A stretch of DNA of 14,518 bases from Candidatus Kerfeldbacteria bacterium CG08_land_8_20_14_0_20_43_14 (GCA_002774575.1 PEXW01000071.1:1-14518); one strand, 5' to 3'; positions 1-6,021 are shown, numbered from the stretch's first letter. A program made the numbers and translations. Notes: a model not told the origin generated them from the letters alone.

Positions 1-42
1 GGGATTTAGGAGGGGTATAAGAGCGGCGGATTTAAATTTTAA

Positions 43-70
43 TTGATCAAAACAGAAAAAGGCTTATAAT
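43..70 (+). promoter_or_regulatory. sigma70-like promoter for the first small gene
   Basis: A -35-like TTGATC (43-48) is followed after 16 nt by a perfect TATAAT (65-70). Transcription would begin near 77, so the transcript would carry a leader of about 34 nt containing AGGAGG (98-103) before the ATG at 111. Both boxes are seen directly; activity is inferred. Confidence 0.7.
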
Positions 71-110
71 ATAAATGAGCGTATTTTTGCTAGACATAGG
101 AGGCGAAATT

Positions 111-311
111 ATGCGCCGATCATTAACATTGAGGCAACTTAAAAAGCGGAATAGAGCTCAAGTTATAGATGCACTTGGAGATTTAAACAAATATTACGCT
201 GGGTTGAAGTTGGGCCATAGTCCAAGCCGCCAAGAAGCCATTGATTATTTCATGACCCATGGCGGCCCAGAGGCTTGGTACAAGCGTCATCGAAAATCGC
301 AACCACAGTGA
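111..311 (+). CDS. small basic protein of unknown function
   Basis: I do not recognise this 66-residue protein. It is rich in Arg and Lys at both ends, has no membrane segment or signal peptide, and carries a Gly-Gly-Pro-Glu-Ala-Trp stretch near the C-terminus. The frame is open from an earlier ATG at 75, but I chose 111: a perfect AGGAGG lies at 98-103, seven bases upstream, and the TATAAT at 65-70 places the likely transcript start near 77, after the ATG at 75. The strong ribosome binding site sets it apart from most genes in the window, many of which have none. It ends in TGA and is closed by a good hairpin terminator, so it is probably a single-gene transcript. The charge pattern would allow nucleic acid binding, but nothing specific supports that. 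Confidence 0.72.
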   Translation: MRRSLTLRQLKKRNRAQVIDALGDLNKYYAGLKLGHSPSRQEAIDYFMTHGGPEAWYKRHRKSQPQ

Positions 312-325
312 CAGCACCTTTGTCC

Positions 326-358
326 AAAGAGGATGTCAGGTAGACATTCTCTTTTTTT
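326..358 (+). terminator. intrinsic terminator after the first small gene
   Basis: A 12-bp stem (326-337 with 343-354, one G-U pair) closes a 5-nt loop and runs into a T-run (352-358). It starts 15 nt after the stop codon of the upstream gene. This is a textbook Rho-independent terminator. Confidence 0.85.
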
Positions 359-408
359 ATCCTTAAGTGTCTGGGTTTTAGATAAAAGCGGTTTGGTTCT
401 TAAAGGTG

Positions 409-414
409 TATACT
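409..414 (+). promoter_or_regulatory. -10 box for the small membrane protein
   Basis: TATACT (5 of 6 to consensus) lies 10 nt before the ATG at 425. No good -35 box is found at the expected spacing; TTGGTT at 393-398 is only 10 nt away. Weak support on its own. Confidence 0.35.
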
Positions 415-424
415 GATTTACAAT

Positions 425-604
425 ATGGGCAGCAAAATCTTAATTTATTTAGGTCTTTCCTTGGGTTCAACTGCTGGTAGCTTGATTCCCTCGATTTGGC
501 ATCAAGGCGTTTTTTCTTTGCAGTCCTGGCTGGGCGCTTTAATCGGCGGCATTTTTGGGATTTGGCTTGGTTTTAAAATTAATCAAAAGATAGTTGGCGA
601 ATAG
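425..604 (+). CDS. small two-helix membrane protein, unknown
   Basis: This frame of 59 residues is short but looks real. It encodes two hydrophobic helices (about residues 4-24 and 34-52) separated by a short polar turn containing Trp-His-Gln, and ends in a Lys-containing tail. Both helices are glycine-rich; the second has a GxxxGxxxG spacing (Ala-Leu-Ile-Gly-Gly-Ile-Phe-Gly-Ile-Trp-Leu-Gly), a glycine-zipper pattern that favours tight helix packing or oligomers. No Shine-Dalgarno sequence is visible. A TATACT box at 409-414 ends 10 nt before the ATG, so the transcript would be nearly leaderless. It lies between a terminator and the promoter of the next gene, so it appears to be transcribed alone. 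I cannot assign a function; a small membrane modulator or channel-like oligomer is conceivable. Confidence 0.6.
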   Translation: MGSKILIYLGLSLGSTAGSLIPSIWHQGVFSLQSWLGALIGGIFGIWLGFKINQKIVGE

Positions 605-653
605 GTTAATTTTTATTTGATGGCTTTTATAAATTAAAAGTCTGAATTTTGGT

Positions 654-682
654 TTGACAAAGAAATCAGCTTTTAGTAGGCT
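654..682 (+). promoter_or_regulatory. promoter for the polytopic membrane protein gene
   Basis: A perfect -35 TTGACA (654-659) stands 17 nt from a weak -10 TAGGCT (677-682). The transcript would start near 689, giving a leader of about 48 nt that ends in GGGAGG (727-732), 4 nt before the ATG at 737. A CTCC at 721-724 region could pair with GGAG and partly mask the ribosome site, but the helix would be short. Confidence 0.5.
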
Positions 683-736
683 AAATAAATTAAAAAACTG
701 AACCTTGAAAACCTCAAACTCCACAAGGGAGGATTT

Positions 737-1597
737 ATGCAGTCGTTGCACAAAGGTATGCTCGCCACTTTTTTTGGCGTTTTATTAGGCAGTCTGGTAG
801 CCTTGGCGCTTGCTAGGTTTTGGATCTTGGGCGCCATGATCGGTGCTGTGATTTCCGCTAGCCTTTCCGCATACCTCTTTTTCGACATAAAAGAGCTATT
901 ACGGGTGATCCCAAAAGCCTGGGACAAGGCTATTGCCTGGCGACCAAGTTCAGCCCAAAAGTACCGAGCTAAGTGTTTTTTGTGGACTTATATACTCGCA
1001 AGCATAGGGACGTCAGTCGCGATAATTACCCTTGCTTACCTTTGTTGGTTTGCTGCTCCACCACAAATAACGGATTTAAAGTCACCCCCAAACTTTATTT
1101 TTTCGCTCCCTTTCCTCTTGTTATGGGTCTTCACGGCATTACTTTTTACAGTTATTATTGAAGATCGTGGGCGGCTCGTAAAACCTTTTAAAGGGTTTTT
1201 AAAAGGAATGGTTTGGGTCAATCCGATCACTGGGCCATTTCTGTGGGTAATTGCGGCCATTTACTTTGCCGTTAAATATAGTTTTATAGTCTTAGCCTCG
1301 GTAATATCAGCAATCGCGTGGCTATACCAGGTCGGCCTGCCAAAAACTTGGTCTTTCTTAAAGGAAGTTTTCATTCAGATCCATTGCCGCGACCGTATGA
1401 TGTGCCTGCTCGACGCTTCGTTCGGCATGATAGTGGCCTTCCTTGTTCAATGGCAGATCATAGGTGGCGGGCAATTGCTGTCGCTGGCAAGCATTCTTCT
1501 CGGCGGCATCACCGGCACTGCACTGTTCTTCTTTAACCGAGAAATTGTCGCCATTCGCTGGCTCGGGGTTGTGCCTAACGGAGAACACGCTCATTAA
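737..1597 (+). CDS. polytopic membrane protein, unknown
   Basis: This 286-residue protein is not one I recognise. It has roughly eight hydrophobic segments: a hairpin at about residues 8-28 and 29-49, then 83-107, 119-142, 165-180, 181-199, and a C-terminal pair at about 225-243 and 246-267. A charged loop (about 50-80, rich in Lys, Arg and Trp) follows the first hairpin, and another positively charged loop lies at 143-158; by the positive-inside rule both would be cytoplasmic. There are no visible catalytic motifs, nucleotide-binding loops or transporter signatures. The start is well supported by GGGAGG four bases upstream and by an in-frame hydrophobic N-terminus. It is flanked by its own promoter and terminator, so it is probably monocistronic. 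Confidence 0.8.
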   Translation: MQSLHKGMLATFFGVLLGSLVALALARFWILGAMIGAVISASLSAYLFFDIKELLRVIPKAWDKAIAWRPSSAQKYRAKCFLWTYILASIGTSVAIITLAYLCWFAAPPQITDLKSPPNFIFSLPFLLLWVFTALLFTVIIEDRGRLVKPFKGFLKGMVWVNPITGPFLWVIAAIYFAVKYSFIVLASVISAIAWLYQVGLPKTWSFLKEVFIQIHCRDRMMCLLDASFGMIVAFLVQWQIIGGGQLLSLASILLGGITGTALFFFNREIVAIRWLGVVPNGEHAH

Positions 1598-1610
1598 TTC
1601 AAGTATTATT

Positions 1611-1641
1611 AAGGTCGCTCCCCAAAAGGGACGGTCTTTTT
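1611..1641 (+). terminator. intrinsic terminator after the polytopic membrane protein
   Basis: The arms 1611-1622 and 1628-1638 pair over 11 bp, with two G-U pairs and one bulged C at 1618. The loop is 5 nt, and the T-run is 1637-1641. It begins 13 nt after the stop codon. Confidence 0.7.
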
Positions 1642-1668
1642 ATGTTGCAAAAAATTAAATTCACAGAA

Positions 1669-1689
1669 AGCAGGCGAGTTTGCCTTTTT
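1669..1689 (+). terminator. possible second weak terminator
   Basis: AGGC (1672-1675) can pair with GCCT (1682-1685) around a 6-nt loop, directly followed by a T-run (1685-1689). The stem is short, so this is at most a back-up to the terminator at 1611-1641. Confidence 0.35.
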
Positions 1690-1693
1690 GCGA

Positions 1694-1711
1694 AAATTAA
1701 GCCAAAATTAA
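1694..1711 (+). repeat. 18-nt repeat, copy upstream of the lipoprotein
   Basis: AAATTAAGCCAAAATTAA at 1694-1711 matches 17 of 18 bases with AAATTAAGCCAGAATTAA at 9066-9083. This copy ends 25 nt before the lipoprotein ATG, the other 9 nt before the alaS ATG. It may be a regulatory site, or chance in AT-rich intergenic DNA. Confidence 0.3.
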
Positions 1712-1736
1712 GGTATCGTAATTAAGCGCAAATCAT

Positions 1737-2291
1737 ATGAATAAAAAAATCGGTTTAATTTTAATGCCAGTGCTTTTGGCAGCCGTGGTTTTTGGCTTAT
1801 CCGCCTGCAAAAGCGCCAGTGAAAAAGCCGCTGAAAAACTAATTGAAAAGTCCACTAATGGCCAGGCTGATGTGGATGTTTCGGGCAACAGCGTTAAAGT
1901 CAACACCAATTCCGCTTCCTGGGAAACCGGCGATAAAATTAGCCTGCCTGACGGTTTTCCTTCGGATATTTACGTGGTTGAGGGGACCATTAAAACAGCG
2001 GTTACCTCAAAAACAGGCAGTGATTATGTGGTAAGCCTGGAATCCACTAAAAGCCTGAATGAGGTTAAAGCTCTTTATGACACCAAATTAAAAGAAAACG
2101 GCTGGACTATTACCACCTCCGGGGCAATTGCCCAGTCTTTTTCGTATTTAACGGAAAAAGCCGATCGGACTTTGAACATCGGCATCTCTGAAGCTGACGG
2201 AAAAACCATCGTTACTTTAACCACTTTTAAAAAAACAGCCGTGAATGCCCCCGCGACTCCAGATGATAATACCAATGAAGGAGCCGGGTAA
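1737..2291 (+). CDS. secreted lipoprotein next to heliorhodopsin
   Basis: A 184-residue lipoprotein precursor. The N-terminus has Lys-Lys, a hydrophobic core (5-20) and a lipobox Leu-Ser-Ala-Cys with the lipidated Cys at 24, so the mature protein should be anchored to the outer face of the membrane after Lgt and Lsp processing. A charged helix (27-39) follows, then a globular part of about 60-166 with an apparent beta-alpha-beta pattern: a Pro-Asp-Gly-Phe-Pro-Ser-Asp segment, a helix around 104-120 ending in Asn-Gly-Trp, and strands ending in Ile-Val-Thr-Leu-Thr-Thr. The tail is Pro/Asp/Asn-rich and disordered. I know of no function for such domains; binding at the cell surface is a guess. 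No Shine-Dalgarno is visible. It is followed 18 nt later by the heliorhodopsin gene with no terminator between, so the two are probably co-transcribed. Confidence 0.85.
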   Translation: MNKKIGLILMPVLLAAVVFGLSACKSASEKAAEKLIEKSTNGQADVDVSGNSVKVNTNSASWETGDKISLPDGFPSDIYVVEGTIKTAVTSKTGSDYVVSLESTKSLNEVKALYDTKLKENGWTITTSGAIAQSFSYLTEKADRTLNIGISEADGKTIVTLTTFKKTAVNAPATPDDNTNEGAG

Positions 2292-2309
2292 TCTTTAAAA
2301 TATAAAAAT

Positions 2310-3098
2310 ATGGCAAAATTTAATTTTCTGCCCATTCAAAAAAAATTTGAACAGCTAAGGATTTTTAATGTGGTCATGGGTTTTTTGCACTTGATCCAGG
2401 CTTCACTAATGCTTTTCATCAGTTCGGATTTCAGCCTGCCAGTCAGTTCAGCTTTTGTGCAATTTAATGTCACCACGGGAAAATTAGAACCAGTCATGCA
2501 CGAATTATTCAGCTTAAGGATCGGGCCGCTAGTCGCCGGATTTTTGTTTATTTCTTCATTAGCGCATTTCGCAATTTCTTCTGGCAGGATTTATGATTGG
2601 TATGTCAAGAATTTAAAAAGAGGCATTAACTTTGCCCGCTGGTTTGAATACGCCCTAAGCTCGTCATTAATGATTGTGGTAATCGCCATGTTAGCCGGCA
2701 TGTATGATGGCGTTAGCTTACTCCTGATATTTTTCCTGAATATGATGATGATTTTATTCGGCTGGATCATGGAATTGCACAATCAAAACACCAAAAGAAC
2801 CAACTTGACCCCCTATGTTTTTGGCTGTATCGCCGGAGCCATACCCTGGCTGGCCGTGGCTTTTTACCTTTTTGGTTCAGGCGGGCCCACAGGGCACGCG
2901 CCAAGCTTTGTTTATTGGATTTTCTTTTCCATCTTTATCTGCTTTGATATCTTTGCCGTTAACATGCTTCTGCAATATAAAAAAATCGGCAAGTGGAAGG
3001 ATTATCTTTATGGTGAGCGGATCTATATCATATTAAGCCTGGTGGCTAAATCATTGCTGGCTTGGCAGGTATTTTTCGGGACTTTAAGGCCAGTATAA
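2310..3098 (+). CDS. heliorhodopsin
   Basis: A 262-residue seven-helix retinal protein of the heliorhodopsin family. Predicted helices are about 18-38, 70-91, 108-131, 135-155, 167-189, 197-221 and 236-258. Family landmarks are clear: the last helix carries Ser-Leu-Val-Ala-Lys-Ser-Leu-Leu-Ala-Trp-Gln with Schiff-base Lys247, helix 3 begins Arg-Trp-Phe-Glu-Tyr with counterion Glu113, and His27, His86 and Ser243 match the positions I recall for His23, His80 and Ser237 of HeR-48C12. The first extracellular loop (39-68) is long, as in the family. Type 1 pump motifs (helix C DTE or NDQ types) are absent. Heliorhodopsins sit with the N-terminus in the cytoplasm, opposite to type 1 rhodopsins, have slow photocycles and mostly do not pump, so a light sensor or signalling role is expected. 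The upstream lipoprotein probably shares its transcript. No retinal-synthesis gene is in this window. Confidence 0.95.
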   Translation: MAKFNFLPIQKKFEQLRIFNVVMGFLHLIQASLMLFISSDFSLPVSSAFVQFNVTTGKLEPVMHELFSLRIGPLVAGFLFISSLAHFAISSGRIYDWYVKNLKRGINFARWFEYALSSSLMIVVIAMLAGMYDGVSLLLIFFLNMMMILFGWIMELHNQNTKRTNLTPYVFGCIAGAIPWLAVAFYLFGSGGPTGHAPSFVYWIFFSIFICFDIFAVNMLLQYKKIGKWKDYLYGERIYIILSLVAKSLLAWQVFFGTLRPV

Positions 3099-3117
3099 AA
3101 ATCACATATAATATATT

Positions 3118-3154
3118 AAAGCCGGAGCTATGAAGGTTCCGGCTTTGAGTTTTT
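3118..3154 (+). terminator. terminator after heliorhodopsin
   Basis: A 12-bp GC-rich stem (3118-3129 with 3135-3146, two G-U pairs) with a 5-nt loop is followed by GAG and then five Ts (3150-3154). The T-run is displaced by three bases, so termination may be incomplete. It lies directly before the korA promoter. Confidence 0.7.
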
Positions 3155-3158
3155 AATA

Positions 3159-3173
3159 TGCTATAATTTATTC
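3159..3173 (+). promoter_or_regulatory. extended -10 promoter, leaderless korA start
   Basis: A perfect extended -10 element, TGC-TATAAT (TG at 3159-3160, TATAAT at 3162-3167), ends 6 nt before the korA ATG. A transcript starting 7 nt after the -10 would begin exactly at the start codon. There is no Shine-Dalgarno sequence and no convincing -35 box; the upstream DNA is occupied by the preceding terminator. The recJ promoter has the same architecture. Confidence 0.75.
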
Positions 3174-4919
3174 ATGAACCAAGTTATTAACCGATTCACT
3201 TGGAAGATTGGCGGCGCTGCCGGCGACGGCATAATGGTTACCGGCGCTATGCTGGGCAAAATTTTTACCCGGGCCGGTCTTTGGGTTACGGATTATTCCG
3301 AATATCCTTCGCTTATCCGCGGCGGCCACAATACCCAGGTGGTTCAGGTTGATGAAGAAAAAATTTTCACCCACGACCAGGGCAATGAAATCCTGGTGGC
3401 TTTGAACGAAGAAACAGTCAGGCTGCATGCCAAAGAAATAAGTCCGAACGGAGTAATAATATATGACGGCAAAAGATTAAAAATTGTTCCAGCCATGATC
3501 GGCGGCCGAAAAGACATAAATTTGATGGATGTGCCTTTTCAAAAAATCGCCGAGGATTTGGGCGGCAAGGAAATTATGCGGAACACGGTTGCTTTGGGAG
3601 CTTCCCTGGGCTTTTTAAAAGCGCCTTTTGATCTGGTTGAAGCCGTAATGCATGATGCTTTTGACGATAAGGGCGATGAAGTTGTCCACATGAACATTAA
3701 CATTGCCAAAGCCGGCTATAATTATGTTCTGGAAAATTTCGAAAAGGAATTCCCTTGGCGGGTAAAACAAAAGAAATCTGAAAAACGAATTGTTATCGGC
3801 GGCAATGACGCGATTTCGCTGGGCTTGATTCAGGGTGGTTTGAAATTTTATTCTGCTTATCCTATGACCCCGGCTTCTTCCATACTTTCTACTTTGGCGG
3901 AATTAGCGCCTGTTTGCGGCCACATCACTAAACACGCGGAGGACGAAATTTCAGCCATTAATTTGGCTATTGGCGCTTCTTTTGCCGGCGTCAGAGCGGC
4001 AACCGGAACTTCAGGCGGGGGTTTTTGTTTAATGGTTGAGGGTTTGGGCTTGGCCGCTGAAACCGAAACGCCCTTGGTCCTCATAAACGCGCAAAGGCCT
4101 GGTCCTTCAACGGGCTTGCCAACCTGGACTGAACAAGGGGATTTAAGGTTTGTTATGCACGCTTCCCAGGGAAATTTCCCCAGAGTGGTTGTTGCCCCAG
4201 CAGATCCAGAGCAGGCTTTTTTTGAATCCATACGGGCCTTAAACCTTGCCGAGTTTTTCCAAACCCAGGTAATTATTCTGACTGATAAATATCTGGCAGA
4301 AAGCCATTGGACTTCTGAAGAATTTGATCTGAAGAAAGTTTTAATTGAAAGGGAAAAATTGGCGAAACTGAAAGCCGGGTCAGATTATTTTGAAAGGTAT
4401 AAAAATTCCCAAAACGGAGTTAGTCAGCGTTCCTTGCCAGGCCAGGCCGGCGGAATTTTTATGGCTAATTCTGATGAGCATGATGAATTTGGTTTTACCA
4501 CTGAAGATGCCGGAGTCCGAAAAATTCAGATGGAAAAAAGAGCAAAAAAATTCCGGGCCATCAGCAAGTATTTTTCCGAACCAACAGTGATGTATGGTCC
4601 AGAAAACGCGGATGTAACTTTAGTTACCTGGGGTTCTGCTACATTGTCCTGTCGGGAAGCTTTAAGAAAGTTGAAAATCATGGGTATTAATGCCAATATT
4701 TTGCAGATTTTGTATATCCTGCCTTTTCCCGCTGGATCAGTAGCGCAGGCTTTAAAAAATTCAAAGAAAACCATTTTGGTTGAAAATAATTTTTCCGGAC
4801 AATTAGGTTCAGTCATAAAGGAATTCACCGGACAGGAGTGCGATGAAAAGCTTCTGAAATATGACGGCCGGCCTTTTTGGCCGGAAGAAATAGCAGAGTT
4901 TGTCAAAAAAACTCTTTAA
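3174..4919 (+). CDS. korA: 2-oxoacid:ferredoxin oxidoreductase, fused gamma-alpha subunit
   Basis: Large subunit of a 2-oxoacid:ferredoxin oxidoreductase, a cytoplasmic enzyme that oxidatively decarboxylates a 2-oxoacid to its acyl-CoA with reduction of ferredoxin, and in some organisms runs in reverse. At 581 residues it has the usual fused layout: gamma domain about 8-190 (Gly-Gly-Ala-Ala-Gly-Asp-Gly at 13-19, Ser-Leu-Ile-Arg-Gly-Gly-His-Asn at 46-53), alpha pyrimidine-binding domain about 205-400, and a C-terminal transketolase-like domain about 475-575. The alpha domain has Tyr-Pro-Met-Thr-Pro-Ala-Ser (229-235), a variant of the family's YPITPSS, and Thr-Gly-Thr-Ser-Gly-Gly-Gly. The substrate (pyruvate, 2-oxoglutarate or another) cannot be read from this; the symbol reflects the family. 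The start is fixed by the leaderless promoter at 3159-3173. korB follows after 3 nt. Confidence 0.93.
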   Translation: MNQVINRFTWKIGGAAGDGIMVTGAMLGKIFTRAGLWVTDYSEYPSLIRGGHNTQVVQVDEEKIFTHDQGNEILVALNEETVRLHAKEISPNGVIIYDGKRLKIVPAMIGGRKDINLMDVPFQKIAEDLGGKEIMRNTVALGASLGFLKAPFDLVEAVMHDAFDDKGDEVVHMNINIAKAGYNYVLENFEKEFPWRVKQKKSEKRIVIGGNDAISLGLIQGGLKFYSAYPMTPASSILSTLAELAPVCGHITKHAEDEISAINLAIGASFAGVRAATGTSGGGFCLMVEGLGLAAETETPLVLINAQRPGPSTGLPTWTEQGDLRFVMHASQGNFPRVVVAPADPEQAFFESIRALNLAEFFQTQVIILTDKYLAESHWTSEEFDLKKVLIEREKLAKLKAGSDYFERYKNSQNGVSQRSLPGQAGGIFMANSDEHDEFGFTTEDAGVRKIQMEKRAKKFRAISKYFSEPTVMYGPENADVTLVTWGSATLSCREALRKLKIMGINANILQILYILPFPAGSVAQALKNSKKTILVENNFSGQLGSVIKEFTGQECDEKLLKYDGRPFWPEEIAEFVKKTL

Positions 4920-4922
4920 TTT

Positions 4923-5792
4923 ATGCCAAAAATTCAAAAAAAATTCACTGATTATAACACCCCGCACACTCCTACCTGGTGTCCGGGTTGCGGCAACTAT
5001 GGCATTTGGACGGCTTTGCGCATGGCAGTGGCTGAACTGGGCTGGGAACCGCATGAATTTTTGGTGGTTTATGGCATTGGCTGTTCAGGCAATATGGCCA
5101 ATATCATAAAGAGTTATGGTTTTCACGGTTTGCATGGCCGGGCTTTGCCAGTGGCTATTGGCGCGAAATTGGCCAACCAAAAATTAAAAGTTATTGCTTT
5201 GGGCGGCGATGGCGATGGTTATGGCGAAGGCGGCAATCATTTTATTCATGCTTTGCGCGGCAATGTCGACATTACTTACATTGTTCATGACAACCAAGTT
5301 TACGGGCTGACTAAAGGTCAGATGGCGCCAACTACGGAAAAAGGTGAAATTACCAGCTCCACGCCGGAAGGCGTGATTGATCAGCCTATCAATCCACCAG
5401 CTTTGGCCATTGCCGCTGGCGGAACTTTTGTGGCCCAGGGCTTTGCCGGTGATACGCGCCAGCTCACGGATTTAATCAAACAGGGGATTGAGCATCCGGG
5501 TTTTGCGCATTTGAATGTTTTGCAGCCTTGCGTAACTTTCAATCATCACAATACTTTTCCCTGGTTTTTAAAGCGGGTATATAAATTAGAAGAGCAAAAG
5601 TATCAGCCGAACGATAAAGCCCTGGCTTTTAAAAAGGCCCTGGAATGGGGCGACAAAATTCCGACTGGGGTTTTTTATAAAGAAATCCGTAATACTTATG
5701 AGCAGGGAGTCAGCGAATTAAAAAAACAAGCCTTAATAAAGCAAAATTTAACAAAAATTGATATTTCTAAAATCCTGAAAAAATATCAGTAA
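4923..5792 (+). CDS. korB: 2-oxoacid:ferredoxin oxidoreductase, beta subunit
   Basis: TPP- and iron-sulfur-binding subunit, partner of the upstream gene. At 289 residues it has the typical length. Cys20 and Cys23 (Trp-Cys-Pro-Gly-Cys-Gly), Cys54 (Gly-Ile-Gly-Cys-Ser-Gly-Asn) and Cys203 (Gln-Pro-Cys-Val-Thr) match the four cysteines that hold the single [4Fe-4S] cluster in two-subunit enzymes of this class. The TPP/Mg motif starts at Gly-Asp-Gly (95-97) and ends at Asp123-Asn124, followed by Val-Tyr-Gly-Leu-Thr-Lys-Gly-Gln. No separate ferredoxin-like delta subunit is present, as expected for the heterodimeric type. With a single exposed cluster, sensitivity to oxygen is likely. It is translated from the same transcript as korA (3-nt gap, no Shine-Dalgarno). 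The open frame continues after its TAA as a second, unexplained small frame. Confidence 0.94.
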   Translation: MPKIQKKFTDYNTPHTPTWCPGCGNYGIWTALRMAVAELGWEPHEFLVVYGIGCSGNMANIIKSYGFHGLHGRALPVAIGAKLANQKLKVIALGGDGDGYGEGGNHFIHALRGNVDITYIVHDNQVYGLTKGQMAPTTEKGEITSSTPEGVIDQPINPPALAIAAGGTFVAQGFAGDTRQLTDLIKQGIEHPGFAHLNVLQPCVTFNHHNTFPWFLKRVYKLEEQKYQPNDKALAFKKALEWGDKIPTGVFYKEIRNTYEQGVSELKKQALIKQNLTKIDISKILKKYQ

Positions 5793-5990
5793 CAAGGGAG
5801 GAAAATTGATTTTCCTGACAATGGAGGTCGGAAATATTATTTCATCGCGATAATTAGGCAGAATGGGTTTGTCCTTCGAAAAGTCTTGAATGCTAAGAAT
5901 TTATCAAAGGCTGAAGAAGAAGTTTTAAAAATGTCGCTGCAGGGTGCTCAAGTTGAAGCCTATGAAGTCCATTCATTTCCGGAAAAGTAA
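5793..5990 (+). pseudogene. small frame after korB without a clear start
   Basis: From the codon after the korB stop the same frame stays open to a TAA at 5988-5990 (65 codons) and its content looks protein-like: Arg-Lys-Tyr-Tyr-Phe-Ile-Ala-Ile-Ile as a beta strand, a Phe-Val-Leu-Arg-Lys-Val strand, an Ala-Lys-Asn-Leu-Ser-Lys-Ala-Glu helix and Val-Glu-Ala-Tyr-Glu-Val. No ATG or GTG precedes this core; the only in-frame candidates are ATT at 5805, ATC and ATA within the core, and a late TTG at 5886. Out of frame by one there are TTG at 5806 with GGGAGG (5796-5801) four bases upstream, and ATG at 5821; both run into a stop at 5851-5853. Explanations: a gene broken by a one-base deletion or sequence error near 5821-5835, a non-standard start, or readthrough of the korB stop. 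The terminator begins right at its stop, which fits a once-functional third gene of the operon. Confidence 0.45.
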
Positions 5991-6017
5991 TACCCGTTGA
6001 TTTTCAGCGGGTATTTT
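5989..6017 (+). terminator. terminator of the kor operon
   Basis: A 12-bp stem (5989-6000 with 6004-6015, one G-U pair) closes a 3-nt loop and ends in TTTT (6014-6017). It overlaps the stop codon of the small frame and sits 4 nt before the recJ promoter. Confidence 0.8.
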
Positions 6018-6021
6018 CATC

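Noticed and set aside
1..42. 3' end of an upstream gene
   Set aside because: Two frames stay open only briefly and give no recognisable residues; nothing can be assigned.
393..414. TTGGTT as a -35 partner of TATACT before the small membrane protein
   Set aside because: The spacing is only 10 nt, too short for a sigma70-type promoter.
2310..3098. Light-driven ion pump (type 1 rhodopsin) as the identity of the seven-helix protein
   Set aside because: The helix 3 pump motif is missing, while the heliorhodopsin helix 3 and helix 7 signatures are present.
3857..4231. Open frame of 124 codons on the - strand inside korA
   Set aside because: It is a shadow of a strongly conserved enzyme domain, has no initiation signals, and its residues show no domain pattern.
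4526..4906. Open frame of 126 codons on the - strand inside korA
   Set aside because: It lies opposite the C-terminal domain of korA and has no promoter or start signals of its own.
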